A stretch of DNA of 52,143 bases from the NCBI RefSeq assembly GCF_900113125.1, contig NZ_FOOG01000029.1, forward strand, positions 1 to 52,143, given 5' to 3'. Positions 21,856 to 32,770 of this stretch are shown in pieces. The translations under genes and the position numbers were made by a program. Each line of letters starts with the position of its first letter. Position 1 is the stretch's first letter. The notes under the pieces are model-generated. The model was not told where the DNA came from, searched no databases, and saw nothing but the letters and a program-made list of their open reading frames with translations. The DNA comes from Halobacillus alkaliphilus (lineage in GTDB: Bacteria; Bacillota; Bacilli; Bacillales; Halobacillaceae).

Positions 21856-23592
21856 TTAACTTTCTTTGCTTTTCTCTTTGGCTGCCCTTCTCAATTCTCT
21901 AACAAAAGAGGCTTCAGGTGTAACGAAAAGCGTTTGTTGATGGTCATAGGTGACAAAGCCAGGTTTTGCACCAGACGGTTTTTTGACATGCTTGATTTGA
22001 GTGTAGTCCACAGGCACAGAAGAAGACTGGCTTGATTTACTGAAATTAGCTGCCAGCTGAGCTGCTTCAAGCAGAGTATCTTCGCTCGGATCATCATTCC
22101 GAATGACTACGTGAGAGCCTGGGATATCCTTCGCGTGCAGCCATATATCGGATTTGTTCGCCATACGATTGGTTAAATATTCATTCTGCTTATTGTTCCT
22201 GCCGACATAAATCAACGTGCCATCACTTGATAAGAAACTTTCAGGTGCCGGCTTCTGAGGTTTGTTCTTTTTCTTGCCGTGATAGGAAGGTTTCTTCTTC
22301 ATATAACCTTGTTCTCTTAGTTCGTCCCTGATCTCTTCAATGTCCTGCTCACGGGCTGTTTCTACTTGTTGAATCAACCGCTCGAAATACTGAATTTCCT
22401 CTTCTGCCTTTTTAACTTCCTGCTGAACAACCTGCTTAGATTTTTTCAGTTTCTGATACGTTTGGAAGTAGTTTTGAGCATTTTCACTTGGTGATTTATT
22501 TGGATTCAATTCAATAGTAAGCTCTGACTGATCAGGATCATAGTAGTCTACGACTGTAACTTCAGAGTCTCCATTTTGCACCATATGCATGTGAGCAGTT
22601 AACAATTCGCCTAAACGCTGATACTCTTCCGCTGATTCGGAACGTTTTAACGTCTGTTCATGCTTTTTGATTTTTCGCTTATTTTTGTCCCGCTCATTTT
22701 TTAGGAAGCGATACAGGTCGCCTGCTTGCTGTTTTACTCGGTCTCTTTCTGCTTTCCCTGAATAATAGCCGTCCAGCATTCCACTGACCGTGTCATACGT
22801 CTCTACTTTTTCTGAGAAGGAATGGAGGGGAAACACATAAAACTGTTCCCGTTCCGCTAAGTGAACGCGAGGCTCGTAGTCATGATTTAGGATACGCTCC
22901 CGAACATCCCCATAAGCGTCGGCATAGGCTCTTCGTCCACCGAGTTTTGCCTGATGAGCAATTTCTTTTGTGATCATAGGGGAAAAACCCATCACAGTTC
23001 TTAGAATTTGCTGATCAATTTTTCCAGCATTAAAGTCAAGCTTTCTTAGCAACGCCTCTGGTTCTAAGTCAAGAGGGCTTATTTTCCCTTGCTCAGGCGG
23101 CAGTTTATAGGGCTGGCCGGGCATTATGGTGCGGTGCCGGTTCTGGGAAGGAGGAAGATGCTTAATGCTGTCGAGAATATGTCCCTGATCCTCGTCAACT
23201 AACAGGATGTTCGAATGTTTGCCCATGACTTCGATAATTAACGTCTTCAGTGTTTCATCGCCTACTTCATTACGGGTCCGCACCTGGAATTTTACAATCC
23301 GTTCCATGCTGACCTGTTCGATGCTTTCGATAAATCCTCCAACCAGATGCTTACGAAGAAGCATACAAAGCATCGGCGGTTCTTTTGGATTATTATAATC
23401 GTCCTTTGTTAGATGAAAGCGTGCATAGCTTGGATGAGCGGATAATAATAAAGAATGATTTTTACGCTGTGCTCGAACCGTAAAAACAAGTTCTGTATCT
23501 GTAGGTTGATAGATTTTCATAATTCGTCCGGACTGGATCGTCTCCTCAAGTTCATGGGTGATCGCCCGGGTTACAATTCCGTCAAAAGACAT
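21856..23592 (-). CDS. rqcH: RqcH (NFACT family), ribosome quality control factor
   Basis: A 578-aa homologue of B. subtilis YloA/FbpA/RqcH, which binds stalled 50S subunits and recruits tRNA-Ala to add C-terminal alanine tails. It has the N-terminal NFACT-N domain (MSFDGIVTRAITHELEETI), a central coiled coil and a C-terminal NFACT-R domain (YLTNRMANKSDIWLHAKDIP). The start at 23592 follows AGAGAGGTG and matches the family. It is divergent from yloC. In B. subtilis the cysH operon lies between pyrE and this gene; here it is absent. Confidence 0.93.
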   Translation of the reverse strand: MSFDGIVTRAITHELEETIQSGRIMKIYQPTDTELVFTVRAQRKNHSLLLSAHPSYARFHLTKDDYNNPKEPPMLCMLLRKHLVGGFIESIEQVSMERIVKFQVRTRNEVGDETLKTLIIEVMGKHSNILLVDEDQGHILDSIKHLPPSQNRHRTIMPGQPYKLPPEQGKISPLDLEPEALLRKLDFNAGKIDQQILRTVMGFSPMITKEIAHQAKLGGRRAYADAYGDVRERILNHDYEPRVHLAEREQFYVFPLHSFSEKVETYDTVSGMLDGYYSGKAERDRVKQQAGDLYRFLKNERDKNKRKIKKHEQTLKRSESAEEYQRLGELLTAHMHMVQNGDSEVTVVDYYDPDQSELTIELNPNKSPSENAQNYFQTYQKLKKSKQVVQQEVKKAEEEIQYFERLIQQVETAREQDIEEIRDELREQGYMKKKPSYHGKKKNKPQKPAPESFLSSDGTLIYVGRNNKQNEYLTNRMANKSDIWLHAKDIPGSHVVIRNDDPSEDTLLEAAQLAANFSKSSQSSSVPVDYTQIKHVKKPSGAKPGFVTYDHQQTLFVTPEASFVRELRRAAKEKSKES

Positions 23593-23731
23593 TGTCTTCA
23601 CCTCTCTAATGTTGACAGTATAGCATGTTTTGCCCGCCTCTACACGACCAAAGGCTGGGAATATCACTACTTATGCGATTCTCTTATAAGTCAGACTTTA
23701 GGTCAATGATTCGCGTTTGAAGCTCCCCATT

Positions 23732-23740
23732 TGCTAAAAT
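23732..23740 (+). promoter_or_regulatory. Putative extended -10 of yloC
   Basis: TGCTAAAAT, 31 bp upstream of the yloC start, fits an extended -10 element. No clear -35 is seen at ordinary spacing. Confidence 0.35.
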
Positions 23741-23771
23741 AGAATTAAATAACTAATAAAGGTGATAAATC

Positions 23772-24653
23772 ATGGTTAATAGTATGACAGGATACGGAAA
23801 AAGCTCCGCAGAAGTAGGAGGATCCAGGGTATTGATCGAGTTACGTTCGGTCAACCATAGATATTTGGACATTTCCCCCAAAATGCCAAGAACCCTGCTT
23901 TTTTTAGAGGAAAAACTAAAAAAAACCGTCAGGGATAAATTGGAGCGCGGCCGTGTGGATCTCTTTATTTCCCTGGAGGGCCAGAGGCTGTTTGAAAAGA
24001 GAGTGTCTGTGGATTGGAATGTCCTTGATCAATACATAAACAGACTGCATGAAGTGAAGGGACGATACGATTTGACGGGTGATATATCTATTGATATGGT
24101 ATCCAAGTTAGACGATGTTTTCTTTACCGAGGATATGGAGGATGACACAAGCGAACTTCAACGATCACTTTTATCTACATTGGACCACGCTCTTGATCAG
24201 TTAATTATTATGCGGGAGAACGAAGGGGAAAGGCTTTCAGAAGACCTCCAGGCCCGTGTATCCAGTGTAAGTCAGCTCCTTGAAAAACTTGAATCCCGAC
24301 GTCCGGTTGTTGTGAATGAATACAAGGACAGGATTCGTACTAGAATTGAAGATTACGTGAAGGAAGAAATTCAGCCGGATGATGCCCGTATCCTCCAGGA
24401 AGTAGGGCTCTTAGCTGAAAAAGGAGATGTCACGGAGGAATTTACAAGGCTGCGTTCTCATATCTTTCAATTTACCAATACTCTTGAACAGGCAGGATCT
24501 GTTGGAAGACGGCTTGATTTTATTGTTCAGGAGATGCACCGTGAGGTAAATACAATTGGATCGAAATCCAATGATTCAAAAGTGACAGAGTGGGTTATAG
24601 AATTAAAAAGTGAAATAGAGAAAATGAAAGAACAAGTACAAAATGTTGAATAG
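23772..24653 (+). CDS. yloC: YicC/YloC family endoribonuclease-like protein
   Basis: A 293-aa YicC family protein. It has the conserved start VNSMTGYGKSS, the LRSVNHRYLDISPKMPR segment and a C-terminal DUF1732 domain (GSVGRRLDFIVQEMHREVNTIGSKSND). E. coli YicC is reported to be an RNase that acts on small RNA; the role in Bacillus is less clear. It starts the yloC-remA-gmk-rpoZ block. Confidence 0.92.
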   Translation: MVNSMTGYGKSSAEVGGSRVLIELRSVNHRYLDISPKMPRTLLFLEEKLKKTVRDKLERGRVDLFISLEGQRLFEKRVSVDWNVLDQYINRLHEVKGRYDLTGDISIDMVSKLDDVFFTEDMEDDTSELQRSLLSTLDHALDQLIIMRENEGERLSEDLQARVSSVSQLLEKLESRRPVVVNEYKDRIRTRIEDYVKEEIQPDDARILQEVGLLAEKGDVTEEFTRLRSHIFQFTNTLEQAGSVGRRLDFIVQEMHREVNTIGSKSNDSKVTEWVIELKSEIEKMKEQVQNVE

Positions 24654-24656
24654 TAA

Positions 24657-24686
24657 TTGTGTTTATGACTAGTTTTTTCTTATAAT
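24657..24686 (+). promoter_or_regulatory. Putative sigma-A promoter of remA
   Basis: TTGTGT (24657-24662), 18 bp, then TATAAT (24681-24686), just after the yloC stop and 47 bp before remA. Confidence 0.5.
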
Positions 24687-24733
24687 AGAGATAACGATTA
24701 TTTTGTCCTGGTCAAAAGAAGGAGGAGTCAGCT

Positions 24734-25625
<892 letters not shown>

Positions 25626-25628
25626 ATT

Positions 25629-25856
25629 ATGATGTTAGAACCGTCCATTGATTCTTTACAGGAACAAATCAAATCCAAGTATACATTGGTAACCTTATCA
25701 GCAAGAAGAGCCCGTGAATTGAAGCAGGGCAGTGCTCCAATGGTAGATAGACCAACTTCCCATCAGCACGTGGGTGTCGCATTGGAAGAAATTCGTGATG
25801 GTAAACTCGACTACACGTATTCCGACGAAATACAGTCTCGTACAGAAACCACATAA
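25629..25856 (+). CDS. rpoZ: RNA polymerase omega subunit
   Basis: A 75-aa omega subunit that helps assemble RNA polymerase. The core [29 protein letters not shown] followed by [13 protein letters not shown] is typical; the C-terminus is slightly extended compared with B. subtilis. Two adjacent ATGs (25629, 25632) are possible; GGAGGATG precedes both. Confidence 0.94.
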   Translation: MMLEPSIDSLQEQIKSKYTLVTLSARRARELKQGSAPMVDRPTSHQHVGVALEEIRDGKLDYTYSDEIQSRTETT

Positions 25857-25885
25857 AGCTATGAGCTTCTTGAATAATTTGTAGA

Positions 25886-25923
25886 AAAAGCCGCGCTTCC
25901 TGGTTGTCATAGCGCGGCTTTTC
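25886..25923 (+). terminator. Terminator after rpoZ
   Basis: AAAAGCCGCGC (25886-25896) pairs with GCGCGGCTTTT (25912-25922). Confidence 0.85.
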
Positions 25924-25956
25924 CTATCCTTTACAGGAACGGAGGAGGACGGACCT

Positions 25957-27162
25957 ATGTTAGAAGGGAAGAAGATCGTCTTAGGAGTATCGGGAGGAAT
26001 TGCAGCGTATAAAGCAGCAGCCCTTACAAGTAAGCTGGCGCAGGCTGGAGCTGAAGTGAGAGTGATCATGACAGAAAGCGCTCATAATTTTGTAGGGCCG
26101 AACACCTTTCAAGCCCTATCCAGACGACCGGTTTACACCGACACATTTAAAGAAGTCGACCCGACTCAAATCCAGCACATTGATCTGGCAGACTGGGCAG
26201 ACTTATTTTTGCTTGCCCCTGCGACGGCGAATATTATTGGAAAGTTAGCAGGAGGAATTGCCGATGATATGCTTTCAACTACTCTGCTTGCAACAGAAGC
26301 CCCTGTCTATATAGCACCTGCGATGAATGTCCATATGTACAGCCACCCTGCGGTGATCAAGAATTTAAAACAGCTGGATGAATGGGGATTTCGCTTTATA
26401 GAACCGGGTGAAGGTTACTTGGCATGCGGTTATGTAGGTAAAGGCCGTTTGGAAGAACCGGAAAGCATCGTACAGGTATTGGAAAATGAATTCAGAAAAA
26501 CAACAATTCTCCAGGGTAAAAAAGTTCTTATTACTGCAGGGCCGACGCGAGAGAACATCGACCCTGTCCGCTATTTTACAAATCCCTCGACAGGCAGGAT
26601 GGGATTTGCACTGGCCCGTCAGGCTTCGCTAATGGGAGCGGAGGTCACACTCATCACAGGTCCGGTCGACTTAGAAACACCCGGTGGCGTAAAAAGAATT
26701 GACATTACAACAGCTGAGGATATGTATCAGGCAGTTTTAAAAGAATATCCCCAACAGGATATTGTGATTAAATCTGCAGCGGTAGCAGACTACAAGCCTA
26801 AGGTGACCTATGAGCAAAAGATGAAGAAATCCTCAGGCGAATACGCAGTCGAAATGGAACGAACGAAGGATATCCTAAAAGAGCTTGGCAGGCAGAAAGA
26901 ACATCAGTATTTAATCGGCTTTGCGGCGGAGACGAATGACCTTGAGTCATACGGAAGACAAAAGCTTGAGAAAAAGAATCTCGATGCGATTGTGATCAAT
27001 AACGTGGCTGAGGAAGGTTCTGGCTTTGGTCATGATACGAACGCTTCACTCATGATATTCAGAACAGGTAAAGAAAACACATATCCCTTAATGTCTAAGG
27101 ACGACTTGGCCCGTAATATTCTTGAAGAGTCAGTTCATGATTTGAAGGGTGAATCTTCGTGA
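25957..27162 (+). CDS. coaBC: Bifunctional phosphopantothenoylcysteine decarboxylase/synthetase CoaBC
   Basis: A 401-aa bifunctional enzyme for coenzyme A synthesis. The N-terminal CoaC half has HIDLADWADLFLLAPATANI, PAMNVHMYSHP and the catalytic Cys in LACGYVGKGRL; the C-terminal CoaB half starts with KKVLITAGPTRENIDPVR and has KSAAVADYKP. The 3' end overlaps priA by 4 bp. Confidence 0.96.
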   Translation: MLEGKKIVLGVSGGIAAYKAAALTSKLAQAGAEVRVIMTESAHNFVGPNTFQALSRRPVYTDTFKEVDPTQIQHIDLADWADLFLLAPATANIIGKLAGGIADDMLSTTLLATEAPVYIAPAMNVHMYSHPAVIKNLKQLDEWGFRFIEPGEGYLACGYVGKGRLEEPESIVQVLENEFRKTTILQGKKVLITAGPTRENIDPVRYFTNPSTGRMGFALARQASLMGAEVTLITGPVDLETPGGVKRIDITTAEDMYQAVLKEYPQQDIVIKSAAVADYKPKVTYEQKMKKSSGEYAVEMERTKDILKELGRQKEHQYLIGFAAETNDLESYGRQKLEKKNLDAIVINNVAEEGSGFGHDTNASLMIFRTGKENTYPLMSKDDLARNILEESVHDLKGESS

Positions 27163-29570
27163 CCATTGCCAACGTTATTGTTGATGTCCCCTCACAGAAC
27201 ACGAATCGTCCCTTTGATTACGGAATTCCAGAGAAGTTTGAAGGAATTGTACAGCCGGGGGTCAGGGTGATTATCCCTTTTGGTCCCCGGAAAATAATGG
27301 GGTATGTCGTATCTCTTTCAGAGGAAAGTGACTTTTCAAAAATAAAAAATATTATCGACGTCCTGGACGTGACACCGGTACTCACTGAGGAATTGCTCGA
27401 GCTTGGAAAATGGCTCTCGCAAAAGACACTTAGTTACTATATTTCCTGTCTTCAAGTAATGCTTCCACAAGTAATGAAAGCAAAATATAGGAAAGAACTC
27501 TGGAAGCTCACAGACGAGTATCTGCAATCGGATTTAGATCCATTGTTTGATGGAAGAGCTGTCATTGACTATGAAGAATTTGAACAATCCAATCTCAGTT
27601 ATAAAATGCTCAGGAAGCATATAGATGATGGGGAAGTAGATGTTCATTATGAAGTGAAAAGCAGGGAAACAAAAAAAGTCACCAGCATGCTGGAGCCCAA
27701 AATGGATACCATGCAGCTTGAAGAAGTGCTTGTGGACTTATCCAAACAAGCTAAAAAACAGCGTGCGATAGTTGAGTATTTTTTGGATCATAAAGAACCA
27801 ATTCCGAAAAAACAACTGCTTCAGACACTGGGAACGACTGCTGCCTCAGTTAAACCTTTGGTGAAACAGGGAGTTCTTCAGGAATATGAGCAGGAAGTTT
27901 TCAGAGATCCTTATGAAAACCGAAATTTTGAAAGGACCGAGCCATTTCCTCTTACCGAGGAACAATCCAAGGCTATAGAACCGATTTTATCATCCATAGA
28001 ACAGAGGCAGCATGAAGTGTTTCTGCTTCATGGTGTAACGGGAAGCGGTAAGACCGAAGTCTACTTACAATCGATCCAGCAGGTCATTGATAACGGAGAA
28101 GAAGCGATCATGCTCGTTCCTGAGATTGCCTTAACTCCGCAGATGGTTGAGCGATTTAAAGGCCGGTTTGGATCTAAAGTAGCCGTGCTGCACAGTGCCC
28201 TATCTGCAGGGGAAAAATATGATGAGTGGCGAAAGATTCAGCGGAAAGAAGTTCAGGTTGTAGTAGGTGCCCGTTCCGCCATTTTTGCTCCCTTTTCAAA
28301 TATTGGGATCATTATTATCGACGAAGAACATGAAAACAGCTATAAGCAGGAAGACCGGACACGTTACCATGCAAGAGATGTGGCCATCGAGCGGGCAAGC
28401 CGCCACGGGTCTCCGGTTGTTCTGGGGAGTGCAACCCCGGCTCTTGAAAGTTATGCCCGTGCAGCCAAAGGTAATTATCATTTGCTAACGTTATCAAAGC
28501 GGATGAATAATGCCGTTATGCCTGAAGTAGAACTTGTAGATATGCGGGAGGAGCTTCATGAAGGCAATCGATCGATGTTTTCCAGAGTACTTAAAGAGAA
28601 AATCGAAGAGCGGCTGGCACGCAAGGAACAGGTTGTTTTGTTCCTAAACCGAAGGGGCTATTCCACCTTTGTCATGTGCCGGGACTGCGGACATGTAATG
28701 GAATGTCCGCACTGTGATATTGCGCTGACCTATCATAAAAAACAAAATCGCCTCAAGTGCCACTACTGCTCTCATGAAGAGCCTATGCCTACGGATTGTC
28801 CTGAATGTGAAAGTAAAACCATTCGTTATTTTGGTACGGGAACGCAAAAGGTAGAAGAAGTACTTCAGCAGCTTATACCAGAAGCGGAAGTGGTCAGGAT
28901 GGATGTAGATACCACCAGAAGAAAAGGCGCTCATGAGAAACTCCTGCAGCAATTTGGAGATAAAAAAGCCGATATACTGCTCGGTACACAGATGATTGCC
29001 AAAGGATTGGATTTTGGTAATGTGACCCTGGTAGGAGTACTTGCCGCAGATGCTCTTCTTAATCTTCCTGACTTTCGTGCTTCTGAAAAAACCTTCCAGC
29101 TTATTACACAGGTGAGCGGGCGGGCCGGACGTCATGAGAAACAGGGCGAAGTCATTATTCAGACTTATACACCCGAGCATTACAGTGTGGAGCTCGCTAG
29201 TCAGTATGAATACGAACAGTTTTTCCAAGAAGAAATGAAGCTAAGAAAAGCTTTTAATTATCCTCCTTATTACTTTCTGACCCTATTTACGGTTTCTCAT
29301 CCCAACGAGTTGAAGGTTCAGGAAGTTACTCAAAAGATTGTGCAGTTTATGCGACAGAAGTTATCAGATCAGTCTATGGTGCTTGGACCAACCCCCTCCG
29401 CACTTACTCGGATCAATAATAGATATCGCTATCAATGCATGGTAAAATACAAGAAGGAACCAGAGCAGCGAAAGCTCGTAGAACGGATTTTGCACTACTA
29501 TGAAGATGAAATGAAACAGGAAAATGGACTGCAGATCGTGGTCGATTTTCAACCGTACCAGTTGATGTAG
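27159..29570 (+). CDS. priA: Primosomal protein N' (replication restart helicase PriA)
   Basis: An 803-aa DEAH-type helicase that reloads the replisome at collapsed forks. Walker A is [11 protein letters not shown] and Walker [10 protein letters not shown] zinc-binding insertion has paired cysteines ([29 protein letters not shown]). GTG 27159 overlaps the coaBC stop. Unlike B. subtilis, no def gene follows; fmt begins 18 bp after the stop. Confidence 0.97.
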   Translation: MTIANVIVDVPSQNTNRPFDYGIPEKFEGIVQPGVRVIIPFGPRKIMGYVVSLSEESDFSKIKNIIDVLDVTPVLTEELLELGKWLSQKTLSYYISCLQVMLPQVMKAKYRKELWKLTDEYLQSDLDPLFDGRAVIDYEEFEQSNLSYKMLRKHIDDGEVDVHYEVKSRETKKVTSMLEPKMDTMQLEEVLVDLSKQAKKQRAIVEYFLDHKEPIPKKQLLQTLGTTAASVKPLVKQGVLQEYEQEVFRDPYENRNFERTEPFPLTEEQSKAIEPILSSIEQRQHEVFLLHGVTGSGKTEVYLQSIQQVIDNGEEAIMLVPEIALTPQMVERFKGRFGSKVAVLHSALSAGEKYDEWRKIQRKEVQVVVGARSAIFAPFSNIGIIIIDEEHENSYKQEDRTRYHARDVAIERASRHGSPVVLGSATPALESYARAAKGNYHLLTLSKRMNNAVMPEVELVDMREELHEGNRSMFSRVLKEKIEERLARKEQVVLFLNRRGYSTFVMCRDCGHVMECPHCDIALTYHKKQNRLKCHYCSHEEPMPTDCPECESKTIRYFGTGTQKVEEVLQQLIPEAEVVRMDVDTTRRKGAHEKLLQQFGDKKADILLGTQMIAKGLDFGNVTLVGVLAADALLNLPDFRASEKTFQLITQVSGRAGRHEKQGEVIIQTYTPEHYSVELASQYEYEQFFQEEMKLRKAFNYPPYYFLTLFTVSHPNELKVQEVTQKIVQFMRQKLSDQSMVLGPTPSALTRINNRYRYQCMVKYKKEPEQRKLVERILHYYEDEMKQENGLQIVVDFQPYQLM

Positions 29571-29587
29571 GAAAGGAGACTTGCTTG

Positions 29588-30535
29588 ATGACACGCATTG
29601 CATTTATGGGGACGCCTGATTTTGCAGTGCCGGTTTTGGACCGGCTGATGGAAGATCAATATAATGTAGTCCTCGCTGTAACTCAACCAGACAGGCCTAA
29701 AGGCAGAAAGAAGGTTATGACCCCTCCGCCTGTTAAAGTGGCAGCCGAAAAGCATGGCATTCCGGTTTTCCAGCCGGAAAAGATTAAGAATGAATATGAG
29801 GAAGTATTAAAATATGAGCCTGATCTCATCATTACGGCAGCTTTTGGACAGATCCTTACAGAAGATCTGCTGCAAGCACCTAAATATGGCTGTATTAACG
29901 TACATGCCTCGTTATTGCCTGAATTCCGCGGAGGAGCTCCCATTCATTACTCCATTCTTGAAGGGAAAAAGGAAACCGGCGTTACAATCATGTATATGGT
30001 GAAGAAGCTTGATGCAGGCGATATGCTTGCTAAAACGACGGTACCTATTGACGACGATGACCACGTAGGCACTCTTCATGATAAGCTTTCCGTGGCCGGA
30101 GCTGATTTACTAATGCAGACGCTTCCTTCTTTATTGGAAGGATCCATCACCGCACAACCGCAGAATCATTCCCAGGCGACTTTTGCTGGAAACATTAAGC
30201 GTGAACAAGAGCGTATAGATTGGCAAAAGGATCAACAGGAGGTTTATAACCACGTCCGCGGTCTTCACCCTTGGCCGGTAGCTTATACCACATGGAATGG
30301 AAAGCCCCTGAAAGTATGGTGGGTGGAAAAAGTGAACGGTACTTTTAATCAGGAGCCCGGAACCGTAGTTGGATTTGCGGAGGACGGCTTCCTCGTTCAG
30401 ACAGGTGATGGAAAAGCTGTTAAAGTTGTCGATCTGCAGCCTTCTGGCAAAAAACGAATGGACGGACGTGCCTTCATTAACGGAACCGGTCAATCACTTA
30501 CAGAAGGTGAACGTCTGGGGGAGCATGATGAGTAA
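29588..30535 (+). CDS. fmt: Methionyl-tRNA formyltransferase Fmt
   Basis: A 315-aa enzyme that formylates initiator Met-tRNA. It has the formyltransferase core with the catalytic [19 protein letters not shown], and a C-terminal tRNA-binding domain. ATG 29588 follows GAAAGGAGA with suitable spacing. Its usual partner def (peptide deformylase) is not between priA and fmt. It overlaps rsmB by 8 bp. Confidence 0.96.
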   Translation: MTRIAFMGTPDFAVPVLDRLMEDQYNVVLAVTQPDRPKGRKKVMTPPPVKVAAEKHGIPVFQPEKIKNEYEEVLKYEPDLIITAAFGQILTEDLLQAPKYGCINVHASLLPEFRGGAPIHYSILEGKKETGVTIMYMVKKLDAGDMLAKTTVPIDDDDHVGTLHDKLSVAGADLLMQTLPSLLEGSITAQPQNHSQATFAGNIKREQERIDWQKDQQEVYNHVRGLHPWPVAYTTWNGKPLKVWWVEKVNGTFNQEPGTVVGFAEDGFLVQTGDGKAVKVVDLQPSGKKRMDGRAFINGTGQSLTEGERLGEHDE

Positions 30536-31880
30536 ATATGTATTGAGAGAAACGGCGCTTGATTTATTAACCCGGATTGGCGAGCAAGGCGGGTTCAGTC
30601 ATGTGCTGTTAGATCGTGAAATTACAAAACAGGACTTATCCCGTCAGGACGGAGCGCTGCTTACAGAGATCGTGTATGGAACTCTGCAGCGCAGAGACTT
30701 AATTGACTATTATATTCAGCCTTTTATAGCTAAGCAGAAGAAAATTAAACCTTGGGTCAAATGGCTGTTGTATATGTCCGTGTACCAAATGGAGTTTCTC
30801 GAACGCGTTCCAGACCATGCCATTATTCATGAAGCCGTTGAAATTTCAAAAAGACGCGGCCATAAAGGGATATCTTCTTTTACAAATGGAGTGCTGAGAA
30901 GCGTGCAGCGCAAATGCTTACGCAGCTTGGATGAGATTAAGGATCCAGTGGAGCGCTTGTCGATTGAAACGAGTCACCCGAAATGGCTAGTCAAGCGCTG
31001 GGTGGATCAATATGGCATGAACGTTACGGAAGAAATGTGCCGCGCCAACACGCAGCATCTGCCTCTCTCCGTTCGTGTGCAGCCGCTTCGAATTTCGCGG
31101 ATGGAAGCTATGGAACAGTTAAGAGAAGATGGCTTTCAGGTGGAGGAAAGCCTGCTCTCTCCACAGGGAATGGTGGTCAGTGAAGGACAGCTGCTGAAGC
31201 ATTCCTTGTTTACCGAGGGTAAGGTAACAATTCAGGATCAAAGTTCTATGCTTGTAGCTGAGATGATGGATCTTGAAAAAGGAATGACAATCCTTGATGC
31301 TTGCAGTGCTCCGGGTGGGAAAACCACTCATATAGCTGAGAAAATGGAAGACCAGGGCGAAGTTATAGCGTATGATTTACACGCTAAAAAGGCTAAACTG
31401 GTAAATAAGAAAGCTGAACAACTGCAGTTAACGTCTATTCATGCCAGTCAAGCTGATTCTAGAAACCTTGCTGAATTGCATGAGGCAGCTTCATTTGATC
31501 GGATTTTACTCGATGCCCCATGCTCTGGACTGGGAGTTCTACGGGGAAAACCTGATATTAAGTATCATAAACAAGTGGAAGATGTCTTTTCACTCAGGAA
31601 AATACAGGATGAACTACTGGATCGAGTAGCGCCGCTTCTTAAAGAAGGTGGAAAACTGGTTTATAGTACATGCACAGTGGACCGCCACGAAAATGAAGAA
31701 GCTGTACAACATTTCCTGAAACACCATCCTGAATTTACGGTCGATCACGAATTCTTCAATGATCTTCCTGAGGTCACGAAAGGTTCAAAAGGTCAAAGCG
31801 ACTTTGGCCTCCAGATGTTTCCGCAGGATTTTGATACAGATGGATTCTTTTTGACGAGACTAGTCAAACAATCCAAATAA
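30528..31880 (+). CDS. rsmB: 16S rRNA (cytosine-967-C5) methyltransferase RsmB
   Basis: A 450-aa enzyme with an N-terminal NusB-like RNA-binding domain (about residues 1-140) and a C-terminal SAM-dependent methyltransferase domain: [34 protein letters not shown] and the catalytic Cys in [16 protein letters not shown] 30528 is chosen after GGGGGAG; ATG 30525 is the alternative. In B. subtilis rlmN follows; here a terminator does. Confidence 0.95.
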   Translation: MSKYVLRETALDLLTRIGEQGGFSHVLLDREITKQDLSRQDGALLTEIVYGTLQRRDLIDYYIQPFIAKQKKIKPWVKWLLYMSVYQMEFLERVPDHAIIHEAVEISKRRGHKGISSFTNGVLRSVQRKCLRSLDEIKDPVERLSIETSHPKWLVKRWVDQYGMNVTEEMCRANTQHLPLSVRVQPLRISRMEAMEQLREDGFQVEESLLSPQGMVVSEGQLLKHSLFTEGKVTIQDQSSMLVAEMMDLEKGMTILDACSAPGGKTTHIAEKMEDQGEVIAYDLHAKKAKLVNKKAEQLQLTSIHASQADSRNLAELHEAASFDRILLDAPCSGLGVLRGKPDIKYHKQVEDVFSLRKIQDELLDRVAPLLKEGGKLVYSTCTVDRHENEEAVQHFLKHHPEFTVDHEFFNDLPEVTKGSKGQSDFGLQMFPQDFDTDGFFLTRLVKQSK

Positions 31881-31919
31881 TTGGAGGGGTCAATCACGGC
31901 CCCCTCCTTCCAATTTTTT
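31880..31919 (+). terminator. Terminator after rsmB
   Basis: ATTGGAGGGG pairs with CCCCCTCCTTCCAAT with a small bulge, followed by TTTTTT. It splits rsmB from prpC at the place where rlmN would be expected. Confidence 0.8.
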
Positions 31920-32011
31920 GCTTTTCGTGTGCAAGTGTGAGTTGAGGTGAGTATTAGAAAGCTTGCCGTATCCATTTGTGCCGCAGAGCTTACCGAAAAT
32001 GAGGTGAGTCC

Positions 32012-32770
32012 ATGAATGGCTATTATCTTACAGATCAAGGCAGGGTAAGAAATCATAATGAAGATGCCGGGGGCGTATTTAAGAATGACTCCGGTCAAAT
32101 CTTAGCGGTGGTTGCCGACGGAATGGGTGGGCACCGTGCAGGAGATGTAGCAAGTCAGAAAGCAGCTTCTCATCTACATAGCAAATGGCAGGAAGCAGAG
32201 AAGCTCCATACGCCTGATGAATCTCAGTCATGGCTAAAGCTTGCCATCCAGGCAGTAAATAACGAAATTATATCCTATGCCAATCAGAATGAGGACTGTC
32301 ATGGTATGGGAACAACTGTAGTCGCGGCAATTTGCACAGAAGACTTTATTACGATCGCTCATATTGGAGACAGTCGTTGTTACTATGCTAATGAGTATGG
32401 ATTTAAACAGCTCACGGAAGATCATTCTCTTGTTAATGAACTTGTGCGATCTGGACAAATCACGGAGGAACAGGCTGAACATCACCCCCGTAAAAATGTA
32501 CTTCTTAAAGCACTGGGGACGGAGTATGACATTAAAGTGGATACAAAGACACTGGAATTTGAACCTGGAGACAAACTGCTCCTTTGCACCGATGGACTCA
32601 CGAACAAAGTAAATAATGAAGAACTGTCTAAGCTCGCTTCTTTTGAAGGAGAATGGGCGGAATTCTGTCAGGAACTTGTGGATCTTGCTAACGATCGCGG
32701 GGGAGAAGACAACATAACGCTTGCCGTAGTGCATTATGACAGCACAGATGAGAAAAGAGGTGCGGATTAA
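32012..32770 (+). CDS. prpC: PP2C-type protein phosphatase PrpC (Stp1)
   Basis: A 252-aa metal-dependent Ser/Thr phosphatase that reverses PrkC phosphorylation. Motifs: DQGRVRNHNEDAGG, VADGMGGHRAGDVAS, THIGDSRCYY-like IAHIGDSR, and GGEDNITLAVV. ATG 32012 follows GAGGTGAG. Its stop overlaps the prkC start, the usual phosphatase-kinase pairing. Confidence 0.96.
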   Translation: MNGYYLTDQGRVRNHNEDAGGVFKNDSGQILAVVADGMGGHRAGDVASQKAASHLHSKWQEAEKLHTPDESQSWLKLAIQAVNNEIISYANQNEDCHGMGTTVVAAICTEDFITIAHIGDSRCYYANEYGFKQLTEDHSLVNELVRSGQITEEQAEHHPRKNVLLKALGTEYDIKVDTKTLEFEPGDKLLLCTDGLTNKVNNEELSKLASFEGEWAEFCQELVDLANDRGGEDNITLAVVHYDSTDEKRGAD

